Assembly (NCBI GenBank): GCA_964580995.1 | Contig: CAZOMV010000004.1 | Coordinates: 1-64,000, forward strand | Direction: 5' to 3' | Source: JAKJEP01 sp964580995 | GTDB taxonomy: Bacteria > Planctomycetota > Phycisphaerae > Sedimentisphaerales > SM23-30 | Length of the DNA: 64,000 nucleotides | Shown here: positions 19,270-28,800 of the stretch, one piece after another | Position numbering within the stretch: the stretch's first letter is position 1 | Layout: the number at the start of each line of letters is the position of its first letter | Program-made: the position numbers and the translations under genes | The notes under the pieces: model-generated | Told to the model about the DNA's origin: nothing | Database searches by the model: none | What the model saw: only the letters and a program-made list of their open reading frames with translations

Positions 19270-19920
19270 GTGATGATAAAAGGAAAAACAGGTTCTGGCT
19301 TTACGCTGGTGGAATTGCTGCTGGCGACTCTGGTGGCGACGATGGTCATTCTGGTGGCGCTGGCCACGTTCCGCAGCGTGCTGATCAGCCGGGCGGCGGT
19401 TCAGAATCATACAGAGGTGATTTCCAATGGCCGTTTTGCCATGAAGCAAATCCGGGATGATCTGGCCAATTTTTATCGTTCTCCGGTTCCGGGTGTGATG
19501 CATCTGGCCGGGCAGAGGCATTTTGTCGCGAATCAAGCCGCCGATTCTTTACTGTTCTATGCGGTTTCCGACCGCATGCGGAACGAGGAGGACGAGCAGG
19601 GGGATGTGTACGAAGTGGAATATAAGATTTATACGGATGAGAAGTCCAAAGCCAGCTATCTGGGCAGACGCTGCGCGATTGTAAAGGATCCCTGGTTGGG
19701 AAACGACAAGGGAATGTTGGCTACCATTGCCACCGATATCCAGGAATTGAAATTCGAATATTATGATGCCACGGATTGGAAACCGCAGTGGGAGGAATCC
19801 GGCCGGGTGCCGCAACGGGTGCGGGTGAGCATGTTGTTCCGGCATCCGCAAGATGAGAACATCGAAGCCCGGTTCAGCCAGGTGATTTCCCTGGAACCTT
19901 TGCCGGAAGGACTGCCATAG
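19270..19920 (+). CDS. gspJ: GspJ-like minor pseudopilin
   Basis: The leader KTGSG|FTLVE is followed by a hydrophobic helix (LLLATLVATMVILVALATFR), the prepilin signal. The body has the GspJ arrangement: FAMKQIRDDLANFYRSP, a central beta sheet, then IQELKFEYYDATDWKPQW and VPQRVRVSMLF near the end. The start may be GTG at 19270 or the adjacent ATG at 19273. It overlaps functionally with I and K as part of the pseudopilus tip. Confidence 0.8.
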   Translation: MMIKGKTGSGFTLVELLLATLVATMVILVALATFRSVLISRAAVQNHTEVISNGRFAMKQIRDDLANFYRSPVPGVMHLAGQRHFVANQAADSLLFYAVSDRMRNEEDEQGDVYEVEYKIYTDEKSKASYLGRRCAIVKDPWLGNDKGMLATIATDIQELKFEYYDATDWKPQWEESGRVPQRVRVSMLFRHPQDENIEARFSQVISLEPLPEGLP

Positions 19921-19928
19921 GAAAAATC

Positions 19929-21266
19929 ATGCGTATTCCCATAAAAACAACTCAGAATCAGCCGGTTCACCATCCGTTCGGCATGGCGCTGGTTCTGGTG
20001 TTGTGGGTTCTGGTGATTTTAACGGTATTGATTGTGGCCCTGGCGCAGAATACTCGATTGGAAAATGCGATTCGGGTGGCGACGGGGGACCGGATGGTGG
20101 CACGCTGGGCCGCGCGGGCAGGGGTCCAGCAGGCTCTGGGGATTTTAAAACAGGACGCCGGCCCGACCGATTCCCTGTATGACAACTGGTATGACAATGC
20201 AGAAAAATTCAAAGAGATTTCCCTGTCGTCCAGCTCTTTCACCGTGTATGCCGACCGTTTTAAGCTGAACAATGAATTTGCGTATGGGGTGGTTGATGAA
20301 GCGAGCAAATTGAATCTGAATACCGCCTCGCGGGAAGCGATCCTGGCCCTTCCGGAGATGACCGATACGATGGCTTCGGCTATTTTGAATTGGCGGAATA
20401 AGCGAAGTGTTATCACGACGGAGAATAATCCCCCCAACATCCAGAGTGTCGTTGAATCGGCGGTCCTTATTCCCGCGATGTCATCCTTTTTAACCGTGCG
20501 GGAATTGGGTTTATTGCCGGAAATAAACCGGAAAATCCTGTATGGCGAAGACACCAATCTAAACGGAGTTTTGGAGAATAACGAAAACGATGGGGAACAA
20601 ATGGACCCGCCGGATAATGAAGACGGCAAGCTGGATCGCGGGATTCTCTCGTATGTGACCATCTATTCCTACGAATGGAATCAGGATGGAAAAGGGCGAA
20701 AACGGATCAATATCAACACGGCCCCTCTGGCGGTTTTAGAGACCGAGCTGGAGCTTCCGTATCTGCAAGCCTTGTGGATCATTGAGCATCGGGTAACGAA
20801 AATGAAAAGCATTGCCGACCTTCTGATCCCGGAAGACAAGGGGACAGTAAAAGAACCGGATGCGGAAGAAGCCATCCCGCCCGATCTTCCCACGTTTCGC
20901 CGGATTGCCGATCGAATCACCGTTACCGATGAGGACCGTATTCCCGGCCGCATCAATATCAATACCGCCGGGAAAACCGTTCTCAAGACGCTGCCGGGCA
21001 TTACGGAACAACTGGCAACCAATATGGTGGAAGCCCGAACCGCTCTGTCGGAGGGATTTACCAGCATCGCCGAATTGCTGGTGGTGCCCGGCATTACGTT
21101 CGAACAGTTTCAGGATATCGCCGAATTGATTGCCGTTCGCAGCAATGTATTTACGATCCGCAGTTGCGGCACGGCGGAACGGACCGGCCTGAAACATTAT
21201 GTGGAGGCGGTGGTGGACCGGGGTCAGGCGGTTCCCTCCATACTATACTGGAAAGAAAGCTATTAA
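19929..21266 (+). CDS. gspK: GspK-like minor pseudopilin with helix-hairpin-helix repeats
   Basis: The N-terminus has a prepilin-like Gly followed by MALVLVLWVLVILTVLIVAL, without Glu at +5, as is typical for GspK. The body has two K-type segments with NLNTASREAILALPEM (about 120-150) and ININTAGKTVLKTLPGIT (about 340-370), the helix-hairpin-helix-like units of the GspK alpha domain. An acidic loop (DTNLNGVLENNENDGEQM) recalls the calcium-binding part of the family. At 445 residues it is longer than the E. coli protein. It is the last gene of the operon. Its stop overlaps the stop of the convergent GDPD gene by 3 bp. Confidence 0.85.
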   Translation: MRIPIKTTQNQPVHHPFGMALVLVLWVLVILTVLIVALAQNTRLENAIRVATGDRMVARWAARAGVQQALGILKQDAGPTDSLYDNWYDNAEKFKEISLSSSSFTVYADRFKLNNEFAYGVVDEASKLNLNTASREAILALPEMTDTMASAILNWRNKRSVITTENNPPNIQSVVESAVLIPAMSSFLTVRELGLLPEINRKILYGEDTNLNGVLENNENDGEQMDPPDNEDGKLDRGILSYVTIYSYEWNQDGKGRKRININTAPLAVLETELELPYLQALWIIEHRVTKMKSIADLLIPEDKGTVKEPDAEEAIPPDLPTFRRIADRITVTDEDRIPGRININTAGKTVLKTLPGITEQLATNMVEARTALSEGFTSIAELLVVPGITFEQFQDIAELIAVRSNVFTIRSCGTAERTGLKHYVEAVVDRGQAVPSILYWKESY

Positions 21267-22087
21267 TCGGCAGCCGCAGCCATCTGCTCCCTCAGCCACT
21301 CGGGCCGGTCGGTGGTGATCCCGTTAATTCCCAGTTTTTTCAGCCGGATAGCCTCCACCGGGTCGTTAACCGTCCAGGCATAGAAACCCAGTCCAGCGGC
21401 CCGTATCGCCTCGGCAAACTCTTTCGTGATACCCGCATAATGAAGATTCAGCCCGTCCAGACCATGTTCCCGGGCTTTTTGAATGAGATCGGCAGAGTGG
21501 GGAATCGGCTGCTGCGTTTGCTGGTTCTTATCGGTGCCGACCAGCCAGTAAACGGGGATTTGCGGCATCTGTTTTTTGGCGGCTGCCATGGTTTGCAGGT
21601 GAAAACCAATAATGGCGACTTGCGATTCTTTCCCGCCGGCCTGAAGAACCTTGTGCAAAACCGGCAGGATTTCCTCCCCGCATTTAATCTCCACAAAAAG
21701 CAGGCCGTGGGGCGGGATCGTTTCGATGAGTTCCTCCAGATAGGGAATCTTTTCTCCGGCGAATTCCGGCGATTTGAAACTGCCCGCATCCAGTTTGCGA
21801 AGTTCTTCGGAAGGGGTTTGGCTGACCGGTAAGTCCGTGCCGGTCGTTCGCTTGGTGCTGGCATCGTGCAGGACGATAATGCGGTCATCCCGGCTCAGAT
21901 AGACATCGCACTCGACGGCATCGGCACCCAACTGCCAGGCCAGCCGGGCGGCCGCCGCGGTATTTTCCGGCGCCAGGTAAGAGGCCCCGCGATGGGCGAT
22001 AATGAGCATCGAAGATTTCCCGCTTCCGCAGCCGATCAGCGGTAATGTCAGCAGACATGGCAAAATAAGTAATAGTACGGTTTTCAT
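21263..22087 (-). CDS. Glycerophosphodiester phosphodiesterase, predicted lipoprotein
   Basis: The frame is open further upstream, but the start at 22087 is chosen because AAGGA lies 7 nt before it and a consensus promoter sits about 30 nt upstream. Residues 1-20 are a lipoprotein signal with lipobox LIGC (Cys20). The catalytic GDPD pattern is complete: IIAHRGASYLAPENTAAAA (first His/Arg and Glu), VECDV (metal-binding Glu and Asp) and VLHD (second His). It ends with FYAWTVNDP and GINGITTDRP, the usual barrel end. Family members cut glycerophosphodiesters to glycerol-3-phosphate and an alcohol. As a lipoprotein it would act outside the cytoplasm in lipid or teichoic-type phosphodiester salvage. 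Confidence 0.9.
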   Translation of the reverse strand: MKTVLLLILPCLLTLPLIGCGSGKSSMLIIAHRGASYLAPENTAAAARLAWQLGADAVECDVYLSRDDRIIVLHDASTKRTTGTDLPVSQTPSEELRKLDAGSFKSPEFAGEKIPYLEELIETIPPHGLLFVEIKCGEEILPVLHKVLQAGGKESQVAIIGFHLQTMAAAKKQMPQIPVYWLVGTDKNQQTQQPIPHSADLIQKAREHGLDGLNLHYAGITKEFAEAIRAAGLGFYAWTVNDPVEAIRLKKLGINGITTDRPEWLREQMAAAAD

Positions 22088-22115
22088 TGTTGATCCTTCA
22101 TTTTGCAAAACATTG

Positions 22116-22144
22116 ATTATAAAGCGGAGAAAGATTGTTTTCAA
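22116..22144 (-). promoter_or_regulatory. Consensus sigma70-type promoter of the GDPD gene
   Basis: Read on the minus strand, TTGAAA (22144-22139), a 17 bp spacer and a perfect TATAAT (22121-22116). Transcription would begin about 20 nt before the start codon at 22087, which supports that start choice. It overlaps a plus-strand promoter candidate, so the two genes may share or compete for this region. Confidence 0.65.
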
Positions 22145-22163
22145 CGGGAATATATGTTATATA
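22135..22163 (+). promoter_or_regulatory. Candidate promoter of the GH71/GH99-like gene
   Basis: TTGTTT (22135-22140), a 17 bp spacer and TATATA (22158-22163) on the plus strand. The leader to the ATG at 22221 would be about 50 nt. It overlaps the divergent minus-strand promoter. Confidence 0.4.
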
Positions 22164-22220
22164 TCCAGGCTGCGTCCATAGTGTTTCGTTGTGACTATAA
22201 CTCCTGAAAAGAGGAATACG

Positions 22221-24020
22221 ATGCAAAAACAAACCAATTTCATTCCGTTCTTTTCCCGCCAAAATACCATCCTGATCTTTGTTTGCCTGTTTACAGGTGT
22301 CGGCTTTTTACAAGGCCAGCCGGTGGAATCAGGACAGGCGGTCAATCCGGGGGTGCCCTGGCCGGCGATGGATGAATTGAAGCGGGAACTGCCTTTGGCC
22401 CCGGAGGCGGGGGAGCCGAAACCCGGCCGGTTCGTCGGGATATTTTATTTTTTGTGGCACGATCAGCATGGCGATACCAACCTCGGGCCATTTGATATTT
22501 CAAAGATCATGGCGGAAAATCCGATGGCCCTGGACGATCCCAACGCGCCGCAATGGGGATCTCAGGGGCAAATGCATTATTGGGGGGAGCCGTTGTTCGG
22601 GTATTATCACAGTGCCGATCCCTGGGTGATTCGGCGTCATGCCCATCTGCTGGCTGATGCCGGGGTGGACACGCTGATCTTCGATACGACCAATGCCGTT
22701 ACCTATAAAAATGTTTATATGGTTCTTTGTGAAGTGTTTACACAGATTCGAAAAGAAGGAGGCCGGACACCGCAACTGTCTTTTATGGTCAATACCAATG
22801 CCGGGCAGACGGCGACGGAAATTTACAATGACCTGTACAAGCCGGGGCTTTATCAGGATCTCTGGTTTATGTGGCAGGGAAAGCCGCTGCTGATCTGCGA
22901 TCCGGAAGAGGCCGGTGACGAGCTCCGTGCATTCTTCACCTTGCGGAAGGCGCATTGGCCGTTTAAGCTGGTGAATACCGCGTATGCCTGGCATTGGGAG
23001 GCCACATATCCCCAGCCGTATGGCTATACGGATAATCCTGAAAAACCCGAGCAGGTGAATGTGTCGGTAGCCCAGAATCTGCGGCAGCAGGACGGTAAGG
23101 TTACGGATATGAGCCGGGGCGACGCCCGGGGCAGAAGTTTTCACCAGGATCATCTTTGTACGCATCCCTGGTCGGTGAATCTGGGTTTGAACTTTCAGGA
23201 GCAGTGGTCGCGGGCGTTTGAGCTGGATCCGCCATTTGTTATGGTGACCGGCTGGAACGAGTGGATTGCCGGGGAATGGAGCCGGCCCGATGCCCCCCGG
23301 GTGTTTGTGGATCAATTCGACCAGCAGACCAGCCGCGATATCGAGATGATGAAAGGGGGACATGGTGATAACTATTACTGGCAGTTGGTCGCCAATGTCC
23401 GGCGGTATAAGGGAGTCCCGCCCTTGCCAAAAGTATCTTCTCCAAAAACTATTTCCCTGGGGCAGGGATTTCAGCAATGGCAGGAGGTCCAGCCGGAATA
23501 TCAGGATCCGGATGGGGACACCTTGCCTCGCGATCATAAGGGGGCGGGAAAAACCTGGTATAAAATGGCGGCGGGAAGAAACGAATTGCGGCTGGCGAAG
23601 GTGGCCTATGATGAAAACAATCTCTACTTTTATATGCAGACCCGCGAGCCGATCAGTTCCTGGAAAGACTCAAACTGGATGCTGCTGCTGATTGATATCG
23701 ATGCGGACCACAAGACCGGCTGGCAGGGTTTTGATTATGTGATTAACCGGTCCGTGGTGAGTCAGTCCGAGACCCGGCTGGAGAAAAACAAAGGCGGTTT
23801 CCAGTGGGAGCCGGCGGCCGTGCTGACGTATGAAGCGGACGGCAAGGAGATGCAGATTGCGGTCCCCCGAACGGCTGTGGGGCTGAAAGAGGGTAGCCCC
23901 TTGAAGCTGGACTTCAAATGGCTGGATAATTGCCCCAATCCCGGCGATGTTATGGAATATTATGTCAACGGCGACGCGGCCCCGGATGGTCGGTTTAAAT
24001 ATCGCTTCCAGCCGGAATAG
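22221..24020 (+). CDS. Exported glycoside hydrolase family 71/99-like protein with C-terminal carbohydrate-binding-like domain
   Basis: ATG at 22221 has a good AAGAGGA site, and an upstream in-frame GTG at 22191 has none. Residues 1-32 form a signal peptide (LIFVCLFTGVGFLQGQ). The catalytic-type barrel spans about 70-395. It begins FVGIFYFLWHDQHGDTNLGP and has LADAGVDTLIFDTTN (typical strand/helix) and VMVTGWNEWIAGEW near its end, the usual place for an acidic residue in GH71/GH99-like proteins. Residues about 400-599 resemble a CBM9/DOMON-type domain (YDENNLYFYMQTREP, LLLIDIDADHKTGWQGFDY). The role is likely polysaccharide breakdown outside the cell. The exact substrate cannot be read. A glycan-binding protein without activity is possible. 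Confidence 0.7.
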   Translation: MQKQTNFIPFFSRQNTILIFVCLFTGVGFLQGQPVESGQAVNPGVPWPAMDELKRELPLAPEAGEPKPGRFVGIFYFLWHDQHGDTNLGPFDISKIMAENPMALDDPNAPQWGSQGQMHYWGEPLFGYYHSADPWVIRRHAHLLADAGVDTLIFDTTNAVTYKNVYMVLCEVFTQIRKEGGRTPQLSFMVNTNAGQTATEIYNDLYKPGLYQDLWFMWQGKPLLICDPEEAGDELRAFFTLRKAHWPFKLVNTAYAWHWEATYPQPYGYTDNPEKPEQVNVSVAQNLRQQDGKVTDMSRGDARGRSFHQDHLCTHPWSVNLGLNFQEQWSRAFELDPPFVMVTGWNEWIAGEWSRPDAPRVFVDQFDQQTSRDIEMMKGGHGDNYYWQLVANVRRYKGVPPLPKVSSPKTISLGQGFQQWQEVQPEYQDPDGDTLPRDHKGAGKTWYKMAAGRNELRLAKVAYDENNLYFYMQTREPISSWKDSNWMLLLIDIDADHKTGWQGFDYVINRSVVSQSETRLEKNKGGFQWEPAAVLTYEADGKEMQIAVPRTAVGLKEGSPLKLDFKWLDNCPNPGDVMEYYVNGDAAPDGRFKYRFQPE

Positions 24021-24201
24021 GTTGACATTCCCATTTTATAAATGATATTTCGAACCATTTCGTGGATCGGTTGTGGCCATCATTGCCCCCTGGTTAGCCG
24101 GGCCAGCCTTGGTGATTCGGTTCATCCCGTCGTCCATAACCATCTGTTAATACAGCTTTTACAAAACTTCAGTTGGCCCGCGAAACTTTTCCTGAAAATA
24201 C

Positions 24202-24229
24202 TTGCAATCGTTTCCAAATCGGTTATTCT
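24202..24229 (+). promoter_or_regulatory. Candidate promoter of tRNA-Phe
   Basis: TTGCAA (24202-24207), a 16 bp spacer and TATTCT (24224-24229) end 38 bp before the tRNA. The remaining intergenic sequence after the GH gene shows no gene. Confidence 0.4.
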
Positions 24230-24267
24230 ATTTACACCTTAAACGATGCAGCCGAAGCTGTTTAAGC

Positions 24268-24340
24268 GGGTAGATAGCTCAGTTGGTAGAGCAATGGACT
24301 GAAAATCCATGTGTCGGCGGTTCAAATCCGCCTCTGCCCA
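24268..24340 (+). tRNA. tRNA-Phe (GAA)
   Basis: A full cloverleaf can be drawn. The acceptor is GGGTAGA with TCTGCCC (one G-T pair). The D arm is GCTC/GAGC. The anticodon stem is ATGGA/TCCAT with loop CTGAAAA (anticodon GAA), and the T arm is GGCGG/CCGCC with loop TTCAAAT. The discriminator is A and no CCA is encoded. The gene is the insertion target of the island: everything from the 5' side of the anticodon stem onwards is duplicated at 62173. Confidence 0.95.
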
Positions 24341-24350
24341 GTTCCCTTTT
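24294..24350 (+). repeat. Left attachment repeat (att) of the island, 3' part of tRNA-Phe
   Basis: These 57 bp are identical to 62173-62229. The repeat begins exactly at the first base of the anticodon stem and runs 10 bp past the discriminator base. The flanking bases differ before it (A against T). After it the similarity continues imperfectly through a T-rich stretch and CCCATTTTT. The anticodon stem-loop is a short palindrome, the usual crossover site of tyrosine integrases in tRNA genes. Confidence 0.92.
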
Positions 24351-25196
24351 TTCCCATTTTTAGCTGAAAAACCGTGTTTTTCGCTTGAAAATGCGGCTTT
24401 TGAGCAATCCTGATTTTCGGCGATTTGTCCGTCTATGTTCGCTAAAATCCCTATCTTTCCGCAATTTTTGGCAAGGGATTTGGCAAGTATTTTGGCAGGG
24501 GTTTCCAATGGTATTATGTCATCGGTTCCGGTTGCCTTTGCTTGCTGGGCCGCCTGGCTGGGTCTGGATAGGTCCGGTAGGGCGGCTATGGCGTCGGTTT
24601 CCTGGCCTTTGTAAATATGGGAATATCGCCCAAGGGTCAGTTCAATCGTGCTATGTCGCATGATTGACTGGGCCACTTTCGGACTAACGCCTGCTGCTGC
24701 CAACATGGAGCCGGTGGTATGTCGCAGGCTGTGGAAGTCGCAAAACTTACCCGCCGCGTCCTGGTAGTCAATCCCCGCCGCTTCCAGGTCATCCCGTAGC
24801 ATTCGTACCACATTGGATTTACTGGGCATTCTGAATGCCTGGGCATCCGGTAGCTTGCCGGAAAAAAGCCTCTGTAGCTCCGCCGCTGTATCCGGTTTTA
24901 AGGGCAAGGTATCTTTCCCGTTTGCGTTTGGAATGGGAAGCCCTTGTGCATTTATCGAAATCGAAGGAATTGACTTTCAGGCTTCGGATTTCATTGGAAC
25001 GTAAACCGCTTTCCGCGGCAAGTTGAAATAGCCAAGCACGCTCCGGGCCGGTCATACGCCAGCGGGTCGGCTCCATCCGGGTAACTTCCAGGAGTCGCCG
25101 GATTTCGTCTGGCTCCAAGGCCCGCCGATCATGCCTTCTATCGGTTCGAGTATTCAGCCCTTTAAGGTGAGTAACCTGCCGCTGATTTTCTGTGGT

Positions 25197-25839
25197 TTAT
25201 GCAGGCGGTTTTGGAGGATCATTTATTGTTGATTTTTACAGAAAAACAAATGAATTTCTGAGTAGAAACTGGTCTGGTTTTCAGAATTGGACCTTATTGT
25301 GTTTTGAACTACCCCATATCACATGACTCCATCAAAGTACTTAGAATTCGGCTTACGAGTTACTTGTCCCTCTTGAGATTGATAATATAATTCTCCAATT
25401 TGTCAGGAATATAAGCCTGTAAATTATAAACCCTTACGCACAAACGATGAAAATATTTGCTGACAAGAATTATTTTTTAAACGTTTGTAAAAAATTATCT
25501 GGACAAAATAAAATATTCTGGTTAAAGGGAAATAGCATTTATATTTTCTTGTTGACGGGTTATTCCTTGCCGGGGAGGCCGGGGGAATAGCGAAAGTAAA
25601 TAAATGACTGTTGGAGGACTTTGTTTTCACGAGCGGTGATAATTTCTAAGAAGTTTTAGTGACAGGGATTGTGTATTTTGTGTTTGAAATCCATTCTATA
25701 TGGTTATAGGGATTTTCTGTGCCTATAACAGGGAATAGTAGGGTAGAAACAGCAAATTACTACGGTTTCAGGATATTATTGGGAAAAACAATTGATTAGG
25801 GAACTATTCATCAATTCTATTACATTATGAGGTGTGGTG
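25197..25839. other. A+T-rich left-end noncoding region of the island
   Basis: These 643 bp between the integrase remnant and the giant gene contain no supported gene. The only open frame of note (25424-25630, minus) lacks a ribosome site and any recognisable motif. A TTGACG box at 25552 has no good -10 partner, so no promoter is claimed. The giant gene should nevertheless be transcribed from here. The lost 5' part of the integrase gene is not visible in it. Confidence 0.55.
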
Positions 25840-28800
25840 ATGAGTGCGAAGATTAAGCAGTACGGGAAAATTCTGGTATTGGTGGCTTTATTATTAGCTG
25901 TTGCCGTGATGGCAGGTCTGGCAGTTACCTGGAGTACGGCCCAGACGGAGGGGACGGCAACAGAACCTGTTCTTACCGATACTGAAGAATATACCAGGGA
26001 TAATCTGTCTGTAGAACCTTTCGTAAAAGAAGAAAAACCTCTTTCGGATTCCAATGATCCCCTGCTGGAAGGGGAAGCGGAAAATGTATTATCGAAAAAG
26101 GTTTACGAACTGGAAGACCGGCGTAATGAGAATTGTCGGATCTGGCAGGTGGAGCGGGAAGTGGAAATCGTCGATCCGGGCACGAAGGAGAAGCTGGTCG
26201 ATACGATTGTGACGGACATTGTCGAGATGGGTAATGGCATATGTTATCAGGATGAGGGCGGCGGTTGGCAGGTAACAGTTCCGCACTGGCGGGCGACTCA
26301 GGATGGTTTCGTGATGGATACGGCTGGGTATCAGTTGGCAATGGGCCGGAATATTGGTTCGTGGCTCCGTTGCACGGCGGGAGGTGAAGAGATGCAATTG
26401 CGGCCATCGGTTGTGGAGGCCGGTAATGATTATAATGCCGAGGTGGTCGCCAAATTAGTGAGTGAGGTGGAAGGGTATATTGATCCGGAAGATCCCAGCC
26501 GGTTGGTCTTTGAAGGGGCTTTCGGCAAAGAGATCGATCTGGAATTAGTTGCCCGGTCCGATGGGTATGGCCAGAATGTCATCTTCCATAATCAACCGAA
26601 CCTGCCACGTGGTATGGAGTTATCAAAGTCTGATATATCCATTCGCACCGAATTGAATCTGGATACCACCACTGATGGGGATATCAAGATTTCGCTGAAC
26701 CAGCAAGAGGGAATGGACTGGCGGAAGGAATTGCCCGCCGAATCGACGCTGGAAGAGATTGAAATTTATAAGGAAGTGGATGAGGAGGGCGGCAAGGTTC
26801 GGCAGGTATGCCACCAGTTTGCGGCATCCAGGGTGTATGATGATTCGGGGGAGATGGAGATTAAGGCCTTTAAGAAGCTCCAGCGAGGCAGAGATGACAA
26901 GACCTATTTGGTGGAGACCTTAGAAGGAGAATATTTGGAACAGGCAAACTATCCAGTTACCTGGGATTATGAAACGAAGTACGGTTCTTTAACCAGCAAT
27001 ACTGTCTGGTATGCCAAAAGTACCTATTATATTTCAGACAATTTGCTTGTGAACGGCTGTACCTTGTGGATTGAGCCGGGGACGGTGGTTAAGTTTAATA
27101 ATGCTAAAAAGATATCTACGAGCAATGGCGGTGTCATTATTGCTCAAGGAAATCCGCACATGCCAATCGTGTTTACCAGTAAATATGATGCGGATAATGG
27201 GGAAGCTGTCTCCAGCGGTACTCTGACTGCCGGTATTTATCAGGGATTGGAAGCAGGGGCAAACAGTGCCTTTGAATTCTGCCGGGTGCAGTGGGCCAGT
27301 GTGGGTATTAAGGTTCTTGGCCAACCTGTCGTGCCTATTCAACATTGTTATTTTCATGCCTGCAGCACGGGGATTTCGATACCGAGTGACTATTCCAGTA
27401 CGGAAGAATTATTGATTTTTAATAATCTGTTTGCCTGGGGAACAGCGGGAATGACGGGGATTAAGGTGGATGGTTCAGTAGGCGATATCGTGATACGCAA
27501 TAATTCGTTTCGGAATAATACTCGCTGTGTGGATATTCTATCTGGCTGCAGCCGCACCATAAGCATAGAGAATAATCTGTTTGCCGAAGGCAGTTATGGT
27601 ATTTACAATAATTCCAGTAGTGTGGATTTAACCAATCAATATAACGGGTATTTTCAAGCCACGGATGTTGGCACAACTCCAGGCGCCGGTTTAGTTACCT
27701 GTACCGTAAATCCCTATCACTATTCTGTTTCGGGTGTCTGGACCCGGTTGGGTTGGTTTTGGTTAAATGATGTGGCAGGTGGAGGGGCGGAACTGATTAA
27801 TGCCGGTAATGGTACGGTGGGAGATGTATATGGAGATTACCGGGAATGGGCGATTCATCATGTCGCCGAAGGTGGTACCGTCGAAGAGAGGCATGGTTTT
27901 TCCAGTGATGTGACGATTGCAGAAGATACGGTTTGGCAGCCTAATTATGCTACCTGTGATACCGGGATAGTGGCTATTGGCTGTCATTTTCCGCGAGTGG
28001 ATTATGTGGTGTATGGGGCGGGGATAACATTTGACGAAGACCTTACCTGGCGGATCGAGCCGGGTACGGTGATTGCATATTACGGCAACGAGGATTGTAT
28101 CCGGCTTTATAACAGGTCCAAAATGATTTGCAATGGGGATCCCTATGATGCGGAGGCGCCCAACGATGGCTATATCACCTGGGTGTATAATTTACGAACG
28201 GGGTGTAATACCTCAGTCAAGTATCCGTATTATAATACGGATACGGGCTTATACCTTAACGGCGATTATTACGAGATTCGTTACAATCGGTTCTGGTCGA
28301 TGGGCTGGGCGGTGCGTTTGTTTAATGGCGGGCTGGTTCGGGACAGTGAGTTTCTATTAACTCGAACGGGAATTTATCTCAGTTCATACCAGGATATTCG
28401 GGTGGCTAACTGCCTATTTGAAGGAAATTATTTCGGGATTATGCCCTGTAATTATCAAAATGCGACTTTATTTTGCGATTTGTGCACATTTGATCATAAT
28501 TCGTATGGTTTCATTCCGCATAACACCGCAATCAAGTACGATCTGAAAAATAGTTTGTTTACCCTGAATACCTATGGGATCTACCATTATCAATATACCG
28601 GTAGTTATAGTATCAACTACAATACCTTTTACAGCAGTACTAATTATAGTGTGGGAACCTTGCCAGCTACGAATCTAACCTTAGCCGCCAACCCTTATAA
28701 TGCGACCTGGTCGGGCCGGGACCGGTTTTATCTAAACCAGTCATATCAACCCCCCTGTGCGATAGATGGAGGGCTGGATCCGGATTCCCGCGGAATGCCG

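Larger units (their letters stand above)
24239..25196 (-). pseudogene. Tyrosine recombinase (integrase), N-terminally truncated and frameshifted
   Basis: Two frames together give the catalytic half of a phage-type integrase. The upstream part (25196 to about 24915) reads TDRRHDRRALEPDEIRRLLE and then AAESGLRSNEIRSLKVNSFD, with the first catalytic Arg in the GLRSNEIRSL box. The downstream part has HSLRHT (His and second Arg), IMRHS (His) and GRYSH (nucleophile Tyr). A one-base excess in the GGG/AAA run near 24914-24919 breaks the frame between the parts. Before 25196 a stop is met, no start codon or core-binding domain is present, and the usual 100-150 N-terminal residues are missing. The C-terminal tail (AEADLNRRHMDFQS) is the antisense of tRNA-Phe. 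The enzyme should be inactive, so the island is probably fixed. Confidence 0.85.

Noticed and set aside
24042..24242. Small plus-strand open frame before tRNA-Phe
   Set aside because: It has no ribosome site or motif, and its end overlaps the tRNA promoter candidate.
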